A stretch of DNA of 64,000 nucleotides from Rosa chinensis (GCF_002994745.2 NC_037092.1:67245823-67309822), one strand, 5' to 3'; positions 1-11,246 are shown, numbered from the stretch's first letter. The notes: generated by a model from the letters alone, not told the origin. Made by a program: numbers and translations.

Positions 1-530
1 GAAATTGCAAAAGAATGCTCAAAAGAAGAGAAGGCATCATGATGTGGTTCGAGCTGAATGGGCAAATCATGTTATACAGTTCTAACTTTGGTTCTGTTTA
101 AGGTAGATGAGTAGCACTTGGAACTGCTTTTGTGCATTTATATATAACTGATGGAAGTGTTGATGAACTTAAATTATGCATGCAGTTGCTCTGTCTAGCC
201 ACTCTTTCTTTACCTTATAGGTTTTTGACTTGGTGCACTAGGTAAATGATCGAGATAAGATGGTTTTTTGGTTCTCTAGATCACAATGTAACTGTTGGCT
301 AGGTTTAGAGTTGGAACTATGGATTGTATTTTGGATGATGTTGATGCAATTAATGAAACGTAGCCATCATTTTCAATGCTAATTTTAGTCCAATTTTATG
401 GTTTTGATGATTGTAAATGACTGATGTTGAAATGGTTGAAAGGCAACAGATATATGCAGGTTTATGTTGTATCAAGAAAATACAACACAATTTATGTTGT
501 ACCAAGAAAATAGAAACAACATAAACAAAT
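1..530. other. AT-rich spacer, no gene seen
   Basis: No open frame or RNA gene can be supported here. The last 100 bases contain short words such as ttatgttgtaccaagaaaa that repeat with variation and lead into the 77-bp tandem array that follows. Confidence 0.4.
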
Positions 531-547
531 GATCATCTGTTGTTTGT

Positions 548-870
548 ACCAAGTTCAAACAGCAGAAAAGTAGAGTTCAAAGAGCTCTCAGATAACAGAA
601 ACAGGTGGTTGATATGTTATTTCTACCAAGTTCAAACAACAGAAAAGTAGAGTTCAAAGAGCTCTCAGACAACATAAGTAGGTGATTGATATGTTTTTTC
701 TACCACATTCAAACAACAGAAAAGTAGAGTTCAAATAGCTCTCAGACAACAGAAGTAGGTGTTGATATGTTGTTTCTACCACGTTCAAAAAACAGAAAAG
801 TAGAGTTCAAAGAGCTCTCAGACAATAGAAGTAGGTGGTTGATATGTTGTTTCTACCGACTTCAAACAAC
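548..870. repeat. 77-bp tandem repeat, about 4.2 copies
   Basis: Copies start at about 548, 625, 702, 778 and 855, so the period is 77, 77, 76 and 77 bases. Each unit holds the words ttcaaacaacagaaaagtag and agagctctcagacaac, the second with an 8-bp palindrome (agagctct). Copies differ by a few substitutions. A short open frame from 767 runs through the array and is not believed to be a gene. It may be the internal or subterminal part of a DNA transposon, because the array just downstream uses a related acaacaga/acgacaga word. Confidence 0.85.
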
Positions 871-909
871 AGAATTATGTTGTTGCATGCGAAATCAGTC
901 AACATATAA

Positions 910-1290
910 CCGTCATTGTTCTTCAAATCAGACGACAGAAGCATCAACTAAGCTTAATATTGGTTCAATCAAACGACATAAACAACAAAAACTCTGTCAT
1001 CTTACATTAACTACATTGACAGTTATTTTTTGAATCCGTTGATGAAGTGAATTTCCAACAACATTAATATGTAGTGGTATGGTGTTTCAGACGACAGATA
1101 GACTCCGATTCTTCAATATTAGGTACTTCAGACGACAGCACCTTAAACTGAATCTGTTGTCTAAGTGCATTATCAACGACTGAGAATATCTGTCGTCTGA
1201 ATTGCTTAGAGATGGCAGCCACTTAGACAACAGATTTTTACTTCATCAGACGACAGATCTGATCTGTCGTCCGAAGCATTTTTTGGCATA
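910..1290. repeat. Array of cagacgacagat-type words in both orientations
   Basis: Variants of tcagacgacagat, or its complement atctgtcgtctga, appear at about 930, 1088, 1127, 1153, 1190, 1226, 1248 and 1262, some direct and some inverted. Dense short motifs in mixed orientation are typical of the subterminal regions of CACTA or some other DNA transposons, where transposase binds. I see no terminal inverted repeat or target duplication, so the class is an inference. The array directly abuts the truncated end of the copia gag relic. Confidence 0.55.
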
Positions 1291-2198
1291 GTGTCAGACT
1301 CCATTGATTGAGGCGTTTTGAAAGCGTCATTTAGATGGCTCTTAGTGTTGGTGGCGCCACCAACTTGGCCAGAGGCGTTGCCTCCCTCTCTCTTTCCATG
1401 TTGACCTCTTCGGTTCCATGTTCGCCTATTTTGGCGGTTACCTTCCCAAATAGAGCGACTATATGGACTAGAATGTCCAGAAGTATCCATAAGATTAGGG
1501 TTTCTCTCTTGGCGCCCTCTCTTAGGGGCGCGATTATAATTGGATTCCGGAATATACTCTGTTTCCACGGATCTCGAATTATAATTCTTCACAAGGATGT
1601 TGTCATGCTTTTCAACAACATTCATAGCTCCAATGAGCTCATGAAATGTTGTGATCTGTCCTGCAGTAACATCGATTTGATAGTTCTTAGCAATCATCAA
1701 TGCAGAGACGGGGAAGGTAGAGAGAGTCTTCTCAGTCAATATCATATATGTGATCTCTTTACCACAGAATTCCATTAAGGATTTAATGCGAGGTGCTTTC
1801 GAGTTGTAGTCAAGAACTGACTTGAAATCACAGAAGCGGAGGCTATGCCATCTCACTTCTAGGTCAGGAAGCAGGGAGTCACGGACGTTGCCAAATCTTT
1901 CTTCGAGTGAAACCCACAGCATTCTGAAGTCTTCTTTATTCATACACACGTACTGGAGCGAACCATCCATATGACGAGTCATTAAGATGATGGCTTTCGC
2001 CTTATTTGCCTATAAGGCTACTCTATTTGCTTCCAAAGCTTGAGCTTGCTCAACAGTTAGCACATCCTGGCGAGCCTCAAGAATCGTATCCAGGATTCCA
2101 TCAGCCTTGAGATGCTAGCGGACATCACAAACCCACCTGTGATATCCAGAGCCAGTTGTTCCCAATGGAGCAAAGTCCAATTTGTTCAGGTTACTCAT
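1206..2198 (-). pseudogene. Ty1/copia gag, decayed
   Basis: A gag-like (UBN2-type) protein reads from an ATG at 2198 down to about 1206. The N-terminus is a WVCDV-type domain, followed by LWVSLEERFGNVRDSLLPDL, FHELIGAMNVVEKHDNILVK and a basic tail (APKRGRQERNP). It aligns well by eye with the gag of the copia element at 29510 (LWVALEEHFGNAQDSLLPNL). Two in-frame TAG stops lie near 2115 and 2016. No zinc knuckle or pol follows: the relic is cut off near 1206-1280, where the cagacgacagat array starts. It would have bound element RNA in virus-like particles and is now non-functional. Confidence 0.85.
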
Positions 2199-2898
2199 CC
2201 TGAAAGAGAACAAGAAAAAGGGTTAGTTTCGGAGCGGAAAAGCTACCATGAAAAACATATAAAATTTCTAAGCATAGTCGCTTCCAAGAAATTAGGAATT
2301 TATGAGCTTAAGCGCTTCCAAGAAATTCAATTCCAAGAGGTATTGGATTAGATCGAAACAATGATGTAAGTGGTCGATCATAAATTCTCTACAAACTCTA
2401 AGTTTGGAGATCTCAACAAGCTCCAAGCTTGGAGTGAGCACGAAGCCCCACAGTTCGGCTTAATTATGTCTCCCCTATGATGAAGAAAGGGGGGGTAGAA
2501 GAAGGGAGTTTGCAAGTAAAAATTGAATAAAAACTCAAAAATGGAAACTTTTAGTAAAAATTACCTCAAAATAGGTCGTCGGAAAAGTGGTCGGTGGTGG
2601 TTGACCGGCAGTGTTGACTAGAGTTGACCAAGTTGCTGGCGTGGCAGATATGCTGACGTGGCTGCTGTAGTGGCAGAAATCTACTGACTTGGTGGATCTG
2701 ACGTGGCTGTGGGCTTGTGTCAGTGGACTTTGACTTCTTCTGGGCCATTGACCTTTAGGTTGGGCTTTGACTTCTTCCTTCTGGGCTTCTCCTTCCCTTT
2801 TTGGGCTGGGCTGCTTCTCTTTTTTTATTTCTTTCTTTCTGGAATTTATTCTGTTGGTTCAGTAATTCTGTAAATTTGAGGCCGGTTCGGAAATTTTT

Positions 2899-5164
2899 TG
2901 TAACGCCCCAAACCGCACCTCACCAGCTTGGGCACGTCACAGTGCCGCGGGGCTCTAAAATATAAACCGAAAGCTCGATTTATATCCTAGAGAACCGCTA
3001 GGCATTTTTGCTTGAAAACTTTTTGTACAAACACAGCGGAAGGTACAAATATTTTTGAGGTGAAAATCCTTGAGTTGTTAAAATTTATTTCATTCGTCTA
3101 GAACTTGAAATGAGTTCTCACACAAGAGGTACGAACTTCAAGGAAATAAGGACTCAACCAACATTGACACAAGGCTAACTATTAACAAGTCTCGGAATAC
3201 GAAGTTAGAAAAATAGAATTTAGAATAAGGTTAAGGTTCAAACGACGATTTACCGAACTTGTTTCCGTACACCCAGCTCCTTCCGCTACGTGCGCTTTAC
3301 CTGATGGCTTGGTTCCGTAGAACCAATATCTGACCTTACCAGTCACAGAGCGCCAAACTTAACACACTAGCTACACACACGGAACCGGGTCGTCATTGCG
3401 ATTGCGCACCGTTCGACCGGTGTAGCTAACCCTCCGGAGGTTTATGGGTGGCTAATCCCCAAGGAAGTCATCGACCACCTTTCCGCTCTCACACACCTCC
3501 ATCAACAATCTTATACGCACGTTAACTTAAAAACATTTCAAATTTGAACTAACAGTATACTTTCATCATGCATCACGTATATAAACAAATATGGAAAACC
3601 ACTAGCCAATAGAGAGTCCCGAGTCCCCTACCTGGATTTCGAAGCTTTACCATTTCACGTTATTCGGAGATCACGAACCTTCCGTTCCTCGGGTAGCTGG
3701 AGTCCTAAGTTCCGACATTTCGATAGTTAATATCGCATTGAACAAAACAAATCATACAACCAACTTTTCCGGGTTTAACCAGGAGTTGACCAAATTTGAC
3801 CGTTGTTTGACCAATTACGACCACGTCGAATTAAATCAAGCAATGACTTAGTTTTAAATATATTAGGTGTACCCATAATTTACTAAGGCCACCCAATATA
3901 TTATTTCTTTTTCTTTAATTAATAATTTCGTCACATAGTAATTCGACGGAAATTACTATGGACACCCATAATACCATTTTAGGCCATTCCCAAAATTCAC
4001 AGTCAATTCTTAATTTCTGTACCTTTACTTCAAACTAACAACAACCATAGCCACTTTTCCATCTTAACAACTCAATACAATTAACTCATACATCAACAGA
4101 CATCTATTTCAACAATTTATTCAATCTCTCAAACCAAACAAACATGAACATTTCCATCTAGAACTCGGGTTTACCTTCGGCACTGCAACCTGCAAGGTGA
4201 ACCTCAACTCCCTCACGGCAGTCTTCTAAGAACTCGATGATGGATTGGTAATCCAAGCCTTAAAGTCCACAATTCCAAGTTCCTGTTTTGATATCGAAAC
4301 CGAAAACCCGATCACCAAGACACTTTCTGACTTCAGCTTTCAATTGAAGTTAGGCCTCATCTACAGGAGCATTCGAACCAGAAACAAACTGAGAACCGTC
4401 GGGAATGTCGCCGGCATAAGCAGCCGTGTCAAACTCGAGCTAACCCAGAAACCAAGTCGACAAAACTCCATCAATTTTGAAAACCAATTATCCTAACACG
4501 TAGAGATTGGCATGACGATGAGTTTCGGTACCAGATACAGCTTAATCGGTCGCCGAAAATTGCAGAGGTTGCCGGTGAAGGGTCGGGCTTCTCGTCGTCG
4601 GGTTTCCTTCTCTGTTCAGTGCATGGACAATCCAAGGATAAGAGGCTGTTGGCGATGGCGAGACGAAGAAGATGGTGGTCGCTCGTCAGTGATCGGTGGC
4701 CGGACGGTGGTGCGGTGGCCGGGTCTCCTTCTCGGGTCGGTGGTGTCTGGGTCAGAGCTCCCAGCTCTCTCTCCCTCTCGTGTTTTCTGCAACTAATCCC
4801 CCCATCCTTGATCTGATCAAGGAATATAAATACCCCAACCTCAATTGAAATCAAGGGCTAGGATGAAGCGGTGGTTAGATCAACGGCTAGGATTTCACCG
4901 CAAAAATTCTATTTCTTTAATTTATTTTCTAAAATTCCACCACTTCGGAAAATCGTTATAAATAGCTCGGGTATCCGGAAAATTTCACGAAAATTTCCAC
5001 GAACTCGTCATGACGTGTACTTTATTACCCAACTCTTAAATTTGAGGATTTCACATTATGAAAATTTCTAAAAATTCTCTTGAGCGCGTGGATAATTATC
5101 GAGATCGTTAAATAATTTCTCGAACGATCTCCACTAAGCTCGACACACTTTTCCGGGGCTCACA
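2899..5164. mobile_element. Probable solo LTR (2.27 kb)
   Basis: The block starts tgtaacgcccc and ends ggggctcaca, the TG...CA form with short inverted ends seen in large plant gypsy LTRs (for example Tekay/Del-type families). It is flanked by ttttt at 2894-2898 and 5165-5169, consistent with a 5-bp target duplication, though this is low-complexity sequence. No coding part of a gypsy element adjoins it, so it is called a solo LTR left by recombination. Short open frames inside (for example 4245-4496 and 4471-4854) have no recognisable domain and are taken as chance. Confidence 0.6.
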
Positions 5165-5484
5165 TTTTTATGCTGGTTTCGGGGAATTTTTTTCCGGTTT
5201 CCAGATATTGGGGTTGATATAGTAGTGATGGAAAAATTTGGTCCCAATTAAAGGTCTGGAAGGTGGTGAATCGGTGGAATATTTACTGCGGATGGTTTGG
5301 AGATTCAGGTAGCCGGTTCTGTTTCTGACCGGTTCTGGTGGTTCTGCCGCCGGTTTTGGAGTCCTGGGGTCGAGGGCTTCAAGTTATATGGCGGAGGCAG
5401 AAAATGTTTCAAGGATTTGTATTAGAATTTAGGGTTTTTGCTTCTTGAATCAGGGTTTAGGGTTAGGGTCTCGTGCTGATAACG

Positions 5485-5700
5485 TGTTTAATGAAAACTA
5501 AAATTGGGAGAGAATTGAGTCGTGCTTTCATTGATAATGGGGGCCTCTTTATATAGAGGATAACAAGACATAGAATCAGAGTTGTACAATGAAAGATAAT
5601 CGTACAATTAATTGGATATCTATGAATATATCTGAGAATATATCTAATTCTAAACCCTATTACAACTAGGACAAGTAACCTAGAGTTTTGACGAGACACA
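5485..5700 (-). repeat. Copia LTR (5' LTR of the minus-strand relic)
   Basis: On the minus strand the LTR runs from about 5700 (TGTGTCTCG) to 5485 (TTTAAACA), and the tRNA-binding word cgttatcagcacg follows directly. A promoter-like cctctatataaagagg lies at about 5549-5564. Its size (about 216 bp) is close to the 204-bp LTRs of the copia element at 28534-35339. The outer boundary was placed by comparison with the related LTR at 50245-50440 and may be off by some bases. Confidence 0.6.
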
Positions 5701-5769
5701 TATTCTAGATTTACTTGAACAAAAACAAAATTATGTATTTTAGTAGCATATCTTAGCATGTGTGACTAT

Positions 5770-5966
5770 TTTGGTAATTATACACAACCAAAGCACTTTT
5801 GCTTTGCAACTTGTCAAACACTTAGAAATTACTTTTTGTTCTCACAGCACTTTTAAAAACAGTTTCCCAAACACCTCAGCTGCTTCTTCTCACAGCAAGT
5901 TCAGAAGTGCTTCCTCTCATAGCAAGTTCGGAAGTGCTTCTACTCACAGCACAGCAATCTCAAACT
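5770..5966. repeat. MITE-like or short-repeat sequence with agcaagttc-agaagtgcttc units
   Basis: Imperfect units of about 25-27 bp (ctcacagcaagttcagaagt and variants) lie in a row at about 5888-5955. Upstream, aaagcacttttgctttgc and cagcacttttaaaaac resemble ends of hAT-type miniature elements that are common in plants. No clear target duplication was found, so the call is tentative. Confidence 0.35.
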
Positions 5967-5967
5967 A

Positions 5968-7086
5968 AGCCTAACATTTTTCAGAGAAGATTATCATCTT
6001 CTCCTCTCTGTCCTATATGTGAAGCTTACGAGGAGTCTTTCGAACACATCCTATTTCTATGCCCTTGGGTAGACTCAATTTGGTTTGGCTCGCCTCAGGG
6101 GCTTAGAGTTAATTAACAAGCCACAATTCACAACTTTTCATCATTGGTTACTTAGTATATCACAAAATTTCTCTATAGCAGTTGAGAAGAGAAAAGTTCT
6201 TACAATTGTCAGCTTTCCATATTTGGCTATATGGAAATCGGGATGTTAGTTCGTATACCAACACAAGCTAGTCTCCCCACCTTTACACTCAATTCTAGTC
6301 TGGAGCTTGCTTTCGACTTTCTGAATGCAAATGCTACTCAACCAGCTCCCTAATTACTGAGAACACTTGCAGCAACTCACTGGAGGCCTCCTCCGCCTTC
6401 TTTCGGAAAGGTCAATTATGATACTGCTTGGGCTCCCCCATCAACTGGTGGAATTGGGGTCTTAATCTGTGATCAGTATGGTTCTATTATTGCTTGCTCC
6501 TTTGAAATTGCCCTCTGTGATTCAGTGGAGATTGCTGAGCAATCCTTTCTGGAGTTAATTTTGCTCGACCATAACCTGGAAAAAGTGTAGATGGAATCAG
6601 ATTGTAAAGTGGTAATATCATATCTAATCACTACTTCTACAGTTCTACATGCAAATGCTGGAAAATATTTCCAATCATCAAAGAAATCAGGAAAAAAAGC
6701 TCTTTTTTTTTTTTTAAAAAAAAAGATGTTTCTTGGGAATGGATTCCCCATGAAGCGAATCGAGCTGCTCATGCTGCAGCCGTGCTTGCCTCTCAGACGG
6801 TGGATCTCTGTAAATGGGCACACTAGCCGCCACCGTCTCTATCATTGGTTCTGAGGAACGACGGTCTACCATGTCCTCCTTTAGAAATGCACTAAGCTGT
6901 GCTCTGTATCTGGGAATGTTCTTTCCTGTTTTTGGCTACTTTATTTCCCTTTCATCAGTTTGATCTAGGTGGTGTATTGGCTTTCTTTAATTGTTGTTTC
7001 TGGGCCTCTTTATGGGCTCCTTTTGGGCTTTGCCCTTAATAAAAGGCTCCATTTACCAAAATATATATATATATATATATATATAA
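5968..7086 (+). mobile_element. LINE 3' end fragment (zf-RVT, RNase H, 3' UTR)
   Basis: Frames broken by stops and shifts read CPICEAYEESFEHILFLCPW (reverse-transcriptase-associated zinc-binding region), then GGIGVLICDQYGSIIACSF and MESDCKVVISYL (RNase H), then a shifted remnant resembling a typical HEANRAAHAA C-terminus near 6757-6790. The fragment ends with an AATAAA at 7038-7043, and an (AT)n tail follows at 7061-7085. Everything 5' of the zinc region is absent, as expected for a 5'-truncated L1-type insertion. A T10 run next to A10 at about 6704-6723 lies within it. Confidence 0.75.
7061..7085. repeat. (AT)n microsatellite at a LINE tail
   Basis: About 12 AT units follow immediately after the polyadenylation signal of the LINE fragment, probably a degenerated tail. 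Confidence 0.9.
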
Positions 7087-7170
7087 TCAGTGCTCTATTA
7101 ATATGCAAGTTACGTATAGCTGGACGATGAGTGCTGTGTGACTGAGCCAGAAATAGTTGTTGGTCCTTTC

Positions 7171-7175
7171 AAAAG

Positions 7176-7212
<37 letters not shown>
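7171..7212. repeat. Poly(A) tract
   Basis: A run of about 40 A with one interruption sits just before the left end of a Mutator-like terminal repeat. A short open frame reading poly-lysine across it is not a gene. Confidence 0.85.
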
Positions 7213-7214
<2 letters not shown>

Positions 7215-7829
7215 AAAAAATTACAAACAGTACTCAACTTATGGGCCACTCTGAATTTCTATACCCAAGCTTCCGAAACTATCACAATGGTACCCCAAAT
7301 ATCCCACCCGACCCAACATTAGTACCTGCCGTCATGGACGGCGTTAACTATCATGCCACGTGGCATTTTCTTAGGGGTAAAACCGACCCTCTGTCTTTAC
7401 CTTCAGGGAAAAAAATACAAATAGTACCCAACCTATGACCGACTCTGAATTTCTGTACCCAAATTTTCAAAAACTATCACAATGATACCCAGGTTATCTA
7501 GCCCGACCCAACATATGTACCTGCGTCCCACGCTTGTGCAGCCCACCCAGCGCCCCTCGCCTGCGCAGCCCACCCGTGCCCAAGATGATGGGAGAGTTGG
7601 GAGGAAGAAGAAAATGAAGAGAGTTTGAGGAGGAAGAAGAAATCTGGTGAAAGGACGAGAAAACCCCTCAAAGTTTGACAGTTGACTAACTCCATAACGG
7701 CCAACAGTGTTCTAGGTACTAAAGTTGGGTCGGGATCCGAACTTCAGGTACCAAAGTGATAGTTTTGGAAACTTGGGTACAGAAATTCGGAGTCGACCAT
7801 AATTTGGGTACTGTTTGTATTTTTTACCC
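7213..7829. mobile_element. Non-autonomous Mutator-like element plus an extra left arm
   Basis: A long terminal inverted repeat is visible: the left arm at about 7406-7530 (gggaaaaaaatacaaatagt) matches the complement of the right arm at about 7690-7829 (gggtaaaaaatacaaacagt) over roughly 120 bases. A second, separate left arm at 7213-7405 (ggaaaaaattacaaacagta) precedes it, suggesting a tandem or nested, partly deleted copy. No transposase is present. The same family recurs at 61798-63400, including the words acggccaacagtgtt and gggttgggaggaagaagaa-like interiors. Long inverted ends of 100-200 bp and a gene-poor interior fit the Mutator superfamily. Confidence 0.7.
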
Positions 7830-8000
7830 AAAAAAAAAACCTTGTTTGGTTTTGTCAAATTGGGCCTCCTGGGTCCTCTTACTCCTCAACTTGGGAGTTG
7901 GGACGGGTGTTTAAAACTTGGGAGTTGGATGCTTTGGTCCACAAGGTAATCAAAGTTTGGATTTAGCTATGGGCCTTTAGCATCTTTGCACATGGTGATA

Positions 8001-8768
8001 GGGCTTCTAGATTTTTTTTTTTTTTTCCTTTCACAATGAGGAGGTCACTTGAGAAAATAGGAGCTTTGTTTTGTCATTTTATCTTTTGTATACTTTTTTT
8101 TTTGGACTTATTCCAAAAAGATACTCATATTACGGTGTGTGTTTTTGTTTATACTCTAAGTTATGACTCTTTAGATGGCGCCTTAGAAAAAAAAATCATT
8201 TGTTGTAAAATGATACAAAACGAGCAGCTAATAGAGAAATGGTCGAGTTAATCTTATATTAATTTACTGATGTTATCCAGCCTAATGAATGAGAAAATTA
8301 ATAATCATCGAATCGCTTAATCCTTGCTCAATCATCACTTTTCCTATTTTTTTCATAAGTAAAAGGTATATAAAGTTGTTATAACTGTGGGGCTTCTAGA
8401 TTTTTTTTTTTTTTTTTCACAATGAGGAGGTCACTTGAGAAAATAGGAGCTTTGTTTTGTCATTTTATCTTTTCTATACTTTTTTTTTTTGGGGACTTAT
8501 TCCGAAAGGATACCCATATTACGGTGTGTGTTTTTGTGTTGTACTCTATGTTATGACTCTTTAGAAGAAAAAAAATCGTTTATTGTAAAATGATACAAAA
8601 CAAGCAGCTAATAGAGAAATGGTCGAGTTAGTCTTATATTAATTTACTGATGTTATCCAGCCTAATGATGAGAAAATTAATAATCAGCGAACCGCTTAAT
8701 CCTTGCTCAATCATCTCTTTTCCTCTTTTTTTCATAAGTAAAAGGTATATAAAGTTGTTATAACTATA
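8001..8768. repeat. Tandem duplication, unit about 389 bp
   Basis: The block from gggcttctag (8001) to ataactgtg (8389) repeats from 8390 to about 8768 (ataactata) with few changes, mainly in T-run length and an internal deletion around agatggcgcctt in copy 2. The open frame 8036-8251 covers part of copy 1 only and is disrupted in copy 2. No protein domain is seen. Confidence 0.85.
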
Positions 8769-9078
8769 GGGCGGAGTTATATCTGTAGAAGCCTAACATG
8801 ACCTATATGAACTTGCTTGAAGGAATTCTTTTCTTCTTCCATAAATTTTTTTGATACAATCTTCTTCCATAAATTGACCAAAAGAACCTGATTTAGACCT
8901 GATGTACTTATTTTAAAGAACGCGTTTTGTTTATATATCAACTTGCTCATTTTATTCCTCTTCAAATTGACACTTTTGTATTTGCTCCCAAAGTTTTCAA
9001 AACCAGATGTAATTGTAGACAACTGCAGTCATATATGCATGGCAATAATATTTATAATATTGTCCAACTGATGTCACT

Positions 9079-9298
9079 TGTATCTATATATGACTAGCAA
9101 TCTTCTTATTTGTGTAAATATCCAACCTATATAATGTTAATCTCTTAAAAAAAAAAACCTATATAATGTTAATTGATTAATACCCCAATGTATCTATATA
9201 TGACTAGCAATCTTCTTATTTGTGTAAATATCCAACCTATATAATGTTAATATCTTAAAAAAAAAACCTATATATTGTTAATTGATTAATACCCCAAA
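9079..9298. repeat. Tandem duplication, unit about 110 bp
   Basis: The sequence tgtatctatatatgactagc starts at 9079 and again at 9189. Both copies contain an A-run and cctatataatgttaat-type words. No coding content is seen. Confidence 0.85.
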
Positions 9299-10006
9299 CC
9301 ATGTTCGACTGTTCGTTGACATTTCTTAACTAATTGACATACATGAGTTGATGAGGAAATACTAGCATGTCATGAATCAAACAACAATCTTTACATCCTT
9401 TCGGGAAAAAAAAAAAAAAAAACAACAACAACAACGACGACAACAATAAACTACAACTAATTACTACGTATTAGTGATAAATAACTAAAATATAAGCCAT
9501 ATAGCATGAAGCTGTTACACACCTAAAATAAATATTAGAGACTAGCACCAATCATTCGTTAATGATATTACAAAAAAAAAATATGTTCGCCCTTAATTAT
9601 AAAACAATCCATTGCTAACTTCAAGTCATGAAGCAAGCTAGAAACACTGGTGGACCTAGCTGGGGTAAGTGAGGGCTCATGCATCTACTGAGTTTTTGCC
9701 TATAGTGAAGTTAATTGATGATCTACTACCTAGTAGACAAAATGTTAGCCTAAATACTAACATATATGCCCTGACAACAGCTTAAATAAAGAAGATATGA
9801 TAATATGCCCCTAGATAAATAAAATTCTTTGTCTGCCACTGGCTAGAAACATATACAAAATTTCGAGAAAAAAAAAATCAAAATATAAAAATTGATTAAT
9901 AATAATCTACAACATCTCCTTCATGTATAAGAGACTACCTTGCTTCATGGCCATCTCCATTGTCTTCGCCTTATTCCGTTCTTTGATCTTAGGACGATCA
10001 TCAACC
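9299..10006. other. AT-rich spacer, no gene seen
   Basis: Only A-runs, an (aac)n-like patch near 9420-9445 and AT-rich sequence are present. A partial word at 9650-9850 (gtggacctagctgggg ... tctgccactggctag) resembles the ends of small hAT-like elements but lacks a clean inverted repeat. Confidence 0.3.
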
Positions 10007-10066
10007 ACTTTTTTTTTTTTTTGGAGAAGCAATGCAAACACTTTTATTGATGGGACTTAAGTACAA

Positions 10067-10559
10067 TCAGTTGATAAAACTTGGGGGAGAACTAAAAGAA
10101 GAAAAAACTTTAGAACGAAGTGCCCATCCAGCCAAATGATGAGCAACTTCATTCTTCTCCCTATAAATATACTTAAAATAACAACCAGGTAATAGAGTAA
10201 GAAGAGACTGCAAATCGATGTAGAGCAATTGAAGGCCAGGTTGAGCCTCCAACGGGAGAACTACATAACCACAACCAGGTAATAGAGTAAGAAGAGACTG
10301 CAAATCGATGTAGAGCAATTGAAGGCCAGGTTGAGCCTCCAACGGGAGAGCTACAGAACCAACCAACTTCAAACAGTAAGAGTCATACTCACCGCCTACA
10401 GACTCAAATTCTGAGCCAGATCCAAAGCTTCAAAACTCGCTAATAATTCAACATGCTCACCTGAGGAAACACTTTGAAAGTACTTTGCCCGTCCACCAAT
10501 ATATGTCCCATTAAAATCTCTAACAACAACACCAACCACGCACCCCCACCCAAATTAAC
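10067..10559 (-). pseudogene. LINE-3 RNase H, C-terminal part with internal duplication
   Basis: The frame ends with YIYREKNEVAHHLAGWAL, the C-terminal signature of plant LINE RNase H (the N-x-x-A-H motif). The 30-residue stretch containing LEAQPGLQLLYIDLQSLLTL occurs twice because of a 90-bp in-frame direct duplication (10181-10270 and 10271-10360). Upstream, in other frames, GVVVRDFNGTYIGG-like residues at about 10520-10480 continue the first half of RNase H from beyond the LTR insertion. Confidence 0.75.
10181..10360. repeat. 90-bp direct tandem duplication inside RNase H
   Basis: The words acaaccaggtaatagagtaa start at 10181 and 10271. The two units are almost identical, so the duplication is recent relative to the decay of the host LINE. 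It keeps the frame. Confidence 0.9.
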
Positions 10560-11246
10560 TGTTGGAAATTTTATGATTTAAAATTAAAATATATTTTATT
10601 TATTTCTTTCTTTATTTTGGGGGTTATTTTCATTTGTGTTTATTTCTCTATTTATGGTTTAACGGTTTTATGTTTTAAATATATGATTATTATTTTACCA
10701 TTATATGCATGGTTAATGATGCTATTGATGGTATGGTAAGTGTGCCCTATATAAGGGTACGTGGCTATGGTTGGAAGGCATATGGTGAGACATGAAACAT
10801 GCATATGTGTGGGAGTTTAGATTGTTGGATAATGAGGGTATACATAACGGTATAATTCACCATAATGCAACCACTCTAGCTAAATACCTCTACCAAAGAT
10901 ATTCTTACAAACTATACATATACATACTTTACTTATACACCGTTTTGAGTGCACGGGTGATAAAGGTTCAATGGGGCTTCTTAGCTGCACGACGGAGCTC
11001 GAAGAGTTGTTGTATCTTGGGGGAAGTTTGTCATTCAACCCTGTACAGTAAGGGACGAATCTTCTCTTAGGATAGTGCGCTTGCACGTCTCGACTCAATA
11101 GGTTTTCCTATATAAAATCTATATATTATATTATTTTCTTACTTTATTTTATTTTTTCATCTATATCATTATTCTTATTTCCCAAGATATTATCATATTA
11201 TTTCTGTTTTATTTTACAGAAATTCCGTCTCATATTTTTTACAACA
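10560..11246 (+). repeat. 5' LTR of the non-coding LTR element
   Basis: It begins tgttggaaatttt and ends tttttacaaca, and matches 13934-14756 almost throughout once the SINE is set aside. Small open frames within it (10792-11070 and the antisense 10880-11098) recur in the other LTR but show no known domain. Confidence 0.88.

Larger units (their letters stand above)
1206..5700 (-). mobile_element. Decayed copia element fragment, split by a solo LTR
   Basis: Read on the minus strand: an LTR (5700 to 5485), a primer-binding-type sequence (cgttatcagcacg, complement at about 5472-5484), a leader (about 5471 to 5165), an interruption by the 2899-5164 solo LTR, more leader (2898 to 2199), and gag (2198 to 1206). 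The pol genes and the second LTR are missing. The leader carries ccggttctggtggttctgcc-type words, also found at 50030-50235, so at least two members of this family lie in the window. The join across the solo LTR is an inference from order and orientation. Confidence 0.6.

Noticed and set aside
4471..4854. Overlapping sense and antisense frames of 94-127 codons within the solo LTR
   Set aside because: GC-rich local composition, no domain, and they lie in a non-coding repeat.
7157..7438. Open frame with a poly-lysine run
   Set aside because: It is produced by the poly(A) tract and the arms of a Mutator-like element. No protein domain is present.
8036..8251. 71-codon frame
   Set aside because: Not maintained in the second tandem copy at 8425, and no recognisable motif.
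10792..11070. 92-codon frame kept in both LTRs of the non-coding element
   Set aside because: Conservation is explained by LTR identity. Antisense frames are kept equally well, and no domain is seen.
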